Below, piece by piece: positions 39,489 through 42,575 of a stretch of DNA of 42,575 nt. Source of the stretch: Acrasis kona. Its lineage: Eukaryota > Heterolobosea > Eutetramitea > Acrasida > Acrasidae. How positions within the stretch are numbered: position 1 is the first letter of the stretch; each line of letters begins with the position of its first letter. The stretch spans positions 1 through 42,575 of the forward strand of contig JAOPGA020000786.1 of assembly GCA_026419775.2 (NCBI GenBank). The letters are read 5' to 3'. Under the pieces are notes generated by a model that saw nothing but the letters and a program-made list of their open reading frames with translations, did no database searches and was not told where the DNA came from. The translations under genes and the position numbers were made by a program.

Positions 39489-40010
39489 ATAACATTTTTA
39501 ACTGTATAATTAATCTCTTTTCTCCGATGTCTTATTCTCCATGTCACATTGTGACAAGGCCGTTATTAACCTCCGAAAATACAACACACCCCACCTGCAT
39601 TAGACCGGCTGCACTAAGAACAGTTTGCGAGGCAAAAGAGGAGATAAAGCAGATAAAATCTCCTAAATAAACACTGCTTAAAATAACTATTGCTTCTCTA
39701 ATGTTTAAACAATAAATTTGTTGGCAACAATTCAATGATATTTTAAGTTGTCTTGTGCAATATCTTCTAAGTTGCGTCGTTTAAATAAACCTCCATAAAT
39801 GATCTTTCGACCCTGATTGTCTGTACAAATATAAATGTATGTTACACATGGCGAGTCGACGTCTTTGCTTGTCAATGTAAGATACTCACGGAGGTTTTGC
39901 AACATTGACTCTATAATATGTCACTCTACAGGCGCCCAATGGATATTCATGAAGTATTGAATTTTTGTAACAACATTCTATTTTGGAATTCATGTTTACT
40001 GAAAAAGGAG
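39489..40010. other. Intergenic region
   Basis: No gene seen on either strand. Confidence 0.4.
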
Positions 40011-40096
40011 TTCTCGAACCAGGAATCGAACCTGGAGCAACGGATGACTTCCATTTATATCAAAGTCCGCTATGTTACCAACTACACCATTCGAGA
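40011..40096 (-). tRNA. tRNA-Gln (UUG) with a 14-nt intron
   Basis: The minus strand folds as a full cloverleaf. The acceptor TCTCGAA pairs with TTCGAGA without mismatch, with A73. The D loop is AGTTGGTA. The anticodon stem GCGGA pairs with TCCGT. The T arm is CCAGG-TTCGATT-CCTGG. The anticodon loop is CTTTGA plus A after removal of a 14-nt intron at the canonical position 37/38, giving anticodon TTG (UUG, glutamine). CCA is not encoded. A T-run (CCTTTTTC) just downstream fits pol III termination. Confidence 0.9.
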
Positions 40097-40814
40097 TCTA
40101 TATAATGTTATTTTTATTTGTAATAGTATTATTGTACATTCAAAACCATTTTTCGATTATTAGAAATGTCGATTCAAGCGTACTAAAACGCTGACGCCAC
40201 TGTGTTTAGTTATTCACGAATTGAATCTATCCGTGCCGAGCCCTAGTGTTTACAAATACTAACAAACGTAGTGACCGTCTAAATTATATCCGGACATTTC
40301 GGCATTCATGTATCTGTTCATATGAAGATAAAGGTGATGTTGTTGGATTTTCGTATAACTGGGCTAAAGGTATAATGTATGCTAAAACCGAGGTCACCTA
40401 TTGCGTTAAAGAATGTTACATTAGTGGTGTATCTTGTACGGCTAATAAACAATAATTTTAAATTTGTATAGTTATAATGCTATTTCTCAATGTATATAAT
40501 TTGTATGCTATTGAGGGAATATGTACGTTGTATTATTCTCTTATACAGCTGCTTCCATATCATATTTCAACTCTTTTTATAATCAGAGTGAGCTGCTTAT
40601 GATGAATGGCCTGCTGTTGCTCCAGCCATTCAAGTTGCTGCAGACTCTTGTTGCTTATTCTCATAAATGATTATTCTTTGGCATTTGATACCAATGTGCA
40701 TCATTACAGCTCTCCAAATGATGGGTGCCAATTGCATCATGATTCCCATTATGTACATTCATCAGTCTCAAAAATTACAAAACAAAGTACTCGGTTGACC
40801 ATCTGAGTTGCAAG
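40097..40814. other. Intergenic region with a weak Cys-containing frame
   Basis: A plus-strand frame ending at 40455 (SYEDKGDVVGFSYNWAKGIMY, then TYCVKECYISGVSCTANKQ) has no ATG and no clear upstream exon. It could be the tail of a decayed gene. The rest is non-coding. Confidence 0.3.
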
Positions 40815-41984
40815 ATGGCAGGGATGTCTACTCTGAACCACAGAGATCGTTTAATCTTGAATATTTATAAAATATTATACACTGGTCACTTGCGGCTATA
40901 CGGTTCTTTTATACCACTTTCGTCAATATTAAAGATTTCGGCGCTTGCATTATTATCTGCGTACACGTCGTATAAAATCATATCCTATTACATTAACTCT
41001 CGCATAAAAAAGTGTTCCAGCATACCTTCATACAGAATACCATTACGGGACATGATGAAGGATGATGCAGTTATCAAGGGTCTAATGATGGATGACGGAA
41101 GGTGGATATCATACTGTGAATATGGTAACCTGAACAGCCCTAACGTCATCTTTTACTGCCACTCTTTGGGCGGAAGTCGATTGGAAAGACATCCCAATCA
41201 CGAACAGGTCGCAAGGGAGCTGAATGTAAGATTTATTCATTTAGATCGCCCAGGATACGGCCAAAGTACCACTCATGATGAACGAACGTATTTGACTTTT
41301 GCACATGATCTAAACCAAGTCTCAAAAGCACTCCACATTGAGCGTTATGCAGTAATGGGAGTCAGTAGCGGAGCACCTTACGCCCTAGCATGTGCACATT
41401 ACCACCAAAAGCACAACAGCGACAAACTAGTCTGCGCAGTTGCAGTGAGCAGCGACTTGCCTTATCGCGAACTACCAGAATGTGATTACAGCCCCTATTT
41501 GAAGGATTATCAATTCCTGATACGTTTCGCACCATTCCTGCTTCGCGTCTTCATGAACGTGGAAATTTACAAGAATGTATTTAGTAACCCGGAACGATAC
41601 ACGCAACACATACTCCACTACGAATCCACATTATACGAACATGAAGGAGATGACTTGAAAACATTTTTACATTCTTGCGTTGATTTTATGAGAGAAGGAA
41701 TGAATGCTCATGGAATTCAAGAACCATTTCGAGAGGTCAAGATGGAGAGAAGCGAATGGGGTTTCCAATTAAATGACATTGTAAATATTCCAATTATTTT
41801 TTGGCACGGAGCACGCAACAAGTTAATACCCATCAAATTGGTGAGAAAGATTACCGACAAGATGGAAGCAGCTGGATGTAGAGTAAACATGAACGAAGTG
41901 GCCAAGAGAGGACATTACTTTTACATGAATACCAATCGATGGAGAGAAATGATTGTACATTGTTTGTTACATTTTAAAACATGA
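40815..41984 (+). CDS. Membrane-anchored alpha/beta hydrolase
   Basis: The 389-residue, intronless protein starts at ATG 40815 (a second Met is at residue 4). A hydrophobic stretch at about 36-60 (ILKISALALLSAYTSYKII) should anchor it. The hydrolase domain runs from about residue 85 to the end: oxyanion-side CHSLGGSR (about 115-122), DRPGYGQS, the nucleophile elbow GVSSG with Ser184, and GHYFY with catalytic His367. At the usual acid position after strand 7 the sequence is HGARNKLIP, so Asn335 stands where Asp is expected. Either another acid takes over or activity is altered. Closest in feel to plant and protist HG-type hydrolases. Substrate unknown. Confidence 0.75.
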   Translation: MAGMSTLNHRDRLILNIYKILYTGHLRLYGSFIPLSSILKISALALLSAYTSYKIISYYINSRIKKCSSIPSYRIPLRDMMKDDAVIKGLMMDDGRWISYCEYGNLNSPNVIFYCHSLGGSRLERHPNHEQVARELNVRFIHLDRPGYGQSTTHDERTYLTFAHDLNQVSKALHIERYAVMGVSSGAPYALACAHYHQKHNSDKLVCAVAVSSDLPYRELPECDYSPYLKDYQFLIRFAPFLLRVFMNVEIYKNVFSNPERYTQHILHYESTLYEHEGDDLKTFLHSCVDFMREGMNAHGIQEPFREVKMERSEWGFQLNDIVNIPIIFWHGARNKLIPIKLVRKITDKMEAAGCRVNMNEVAKRGHYFYMNTNRWREMIVHCLLHFKT

Positions 41985-42004
41985 TTTTTTAAACATTCTT
42001 TTTA

Positions 42005-42575
42005 TTATATGAGTTCAACTAGATAGGGAGGTGGTGGAGTGGGAGGCGGCGACGACGAATCATCGCTCCGCTGATTCTTGTCCATACTCATCGGCGGTGG
42101 CGTCGTATTCGCAACGACATGTTCATTACCAGATTTAACCAGTACGGGAGGAGGACTTTTATCCTTTACAACTTGCAGTAGTTGTTGATTATTTACACCA
42201 TCACAAAAATCAACCATGTCATATAATCGACGAGAGTGGCTGATGCGATGTTTTGCCAAATCAGCTTCCTCTGCCAATCTGTAAGTAACATAGACCAGTC
42301 GCTCGTCTTGATCGAATTGAATGTCGTCGATTCTACCATGTCTCTGGAAATCACTGTGAACCACGTGATAACTGGGCATTAATTCATCATTAGGTACGCT
42401 GATTCTTAAATGTCTAGTGGGTTGTTGATTGCTGCTGCTTTTATGATTTCTTCTCATGGGACTCTTTCGATCGTCCTCATCTCTAGAATAACTATTCCTA
42501 CCGTATTCACCTCTATTATTGCTCTTATTTGACCATCGATTGTTATTGTTGTGGTTATTACTAGGTGGCGATATC
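42005..42575 (-). CDS. RRM-containing protein, C-terminal part (runs off right edge)
   Basis: The frame is open from the right edge to the stop at 42005. The visible start is Asn/Ser/Arg-rich (NNHNNNNRWSNKSNNRGEYG; DEDDRKSPMRRN). An RRM-like fold follows: LRISVPNDELMPSYHVVHSD, RHGRIDDIQF, ERLVYVTYRLAEEADLAKH, which is the beta-alpha-beta-beta-alpha order with the RNP-1 region at LVYVTY. The end is a Pro-rich tail (SPPPTPPPPYLVELI). The nearest pattern is the SPEN/RBM15-like RNA-binding group, but only one RRM is visible. The N-terminus lies outside the window. RNA processing is a likely role. Confidence 0.55.
   Translation of the reverse strand, partial: ISPPSNNHNNNNRWSNKSNNRGEYGRNSYSRDEDDRKSPMRRNHKSSSNQQPTRHLRISVPNDELMPSYHVVHSDFQRHGRIDDIQFDQDERLVYVTYRLAEEADLAKHRISHSRRLYDMVDFCDGVNNQQLLQVVKDKSPPPVLVKSGNEHVVANTTPPPMSMDKNQRSDDSSSPPPTPPPPYLVELI

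Noticed and set aside
40606-40806. Short frame starting MACCCSSHSSCC
   Set aside because: No homology or domain, low-complexity start, lies in the promoter region of the hydrolase gene.
1-42575. CRISPR arrays, riboswitches or bacterial operon signals
   Set aside because: None seen; the sequence is eukaryotic with spliceosomal introns.

Overview
The window looks like nuclear DNA of a free-living protist. The genes are AT-rich and compact. Several host genes carry very short GT-AG introns (about 34-62 nt), and there is a tRNA-Gln with a canonical 14-nt intron. The host set is a KIF-binding-protein homologue, a two-pass cyclase-like protein with an RGS tail, a cytochrome b5/b5-reductase fusion and RNA polymerase I subunit RPA49. 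Together with TET/JBP-like dioxygenases, this best fits a heterolobosean amoeboflagellate (Naegleria/Acrasis relatives). That assignment is inference; no rRNA or other decisive marker is present.

The left 27.5 kb is almost entirely mobile DNA. Element C (1 to about 2700) has a DDE-type transposase running off the left edge and, divergent from it, a spliced acidic protein. After a gene-poor stretch with a Ulp1-like protease fragment comes element A (about 5080-10420). Its DDE-like transposase frames (5115-8935, minus) follow, on the same strand, a TET/JBP-like 2-oxoglutarate dioxygenase (8993-10220). Element B (about 10430-19590) has related inverted ends and tandem repeats just inside them. 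It holds a long non-coding zone of diverged direct repeats, a second (broken) TET/JBP-like gene and a family of acidic or coiled-coil proteins. No transposase was found in it. Next come LINE fragments in an odd order (20405-21363), a fossil LTR-retroelement gag (21682-22224), two small unknown ORFs, and element D (23920-27552). Element D has perfect 21-bp terminal inverted repeats, G-rich tracts just inside both ends, a C2H2 accessory protein and a broken DDE transposase.

From about 27.7 kb to the right edge lies dense host sequence. In order: a polytopic membrane protein, the KIFBP homologue (ten exons), a Sec14/CRAL-TRIO protein, the cytochrome b5 fusion, the cyclase-like/RGS receptor, a spliced probable mitochondrial protein, RPA49 (two exons), a spliced four-span membrane protein in tight head-to-head arrangement with RPA49, tRNA-Gln(UUG), a membrane-anchored alpha/beta hydrolase, and an RRM protein cut by the right edge.

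The most striking feature is the repeated coupling of TET/JBP-like DNA-modification enzymes with transposon genes and highly acidic, probably chromatin-facing accessory proteins. This arrangement is known mainly from fungal KDZ transposons.
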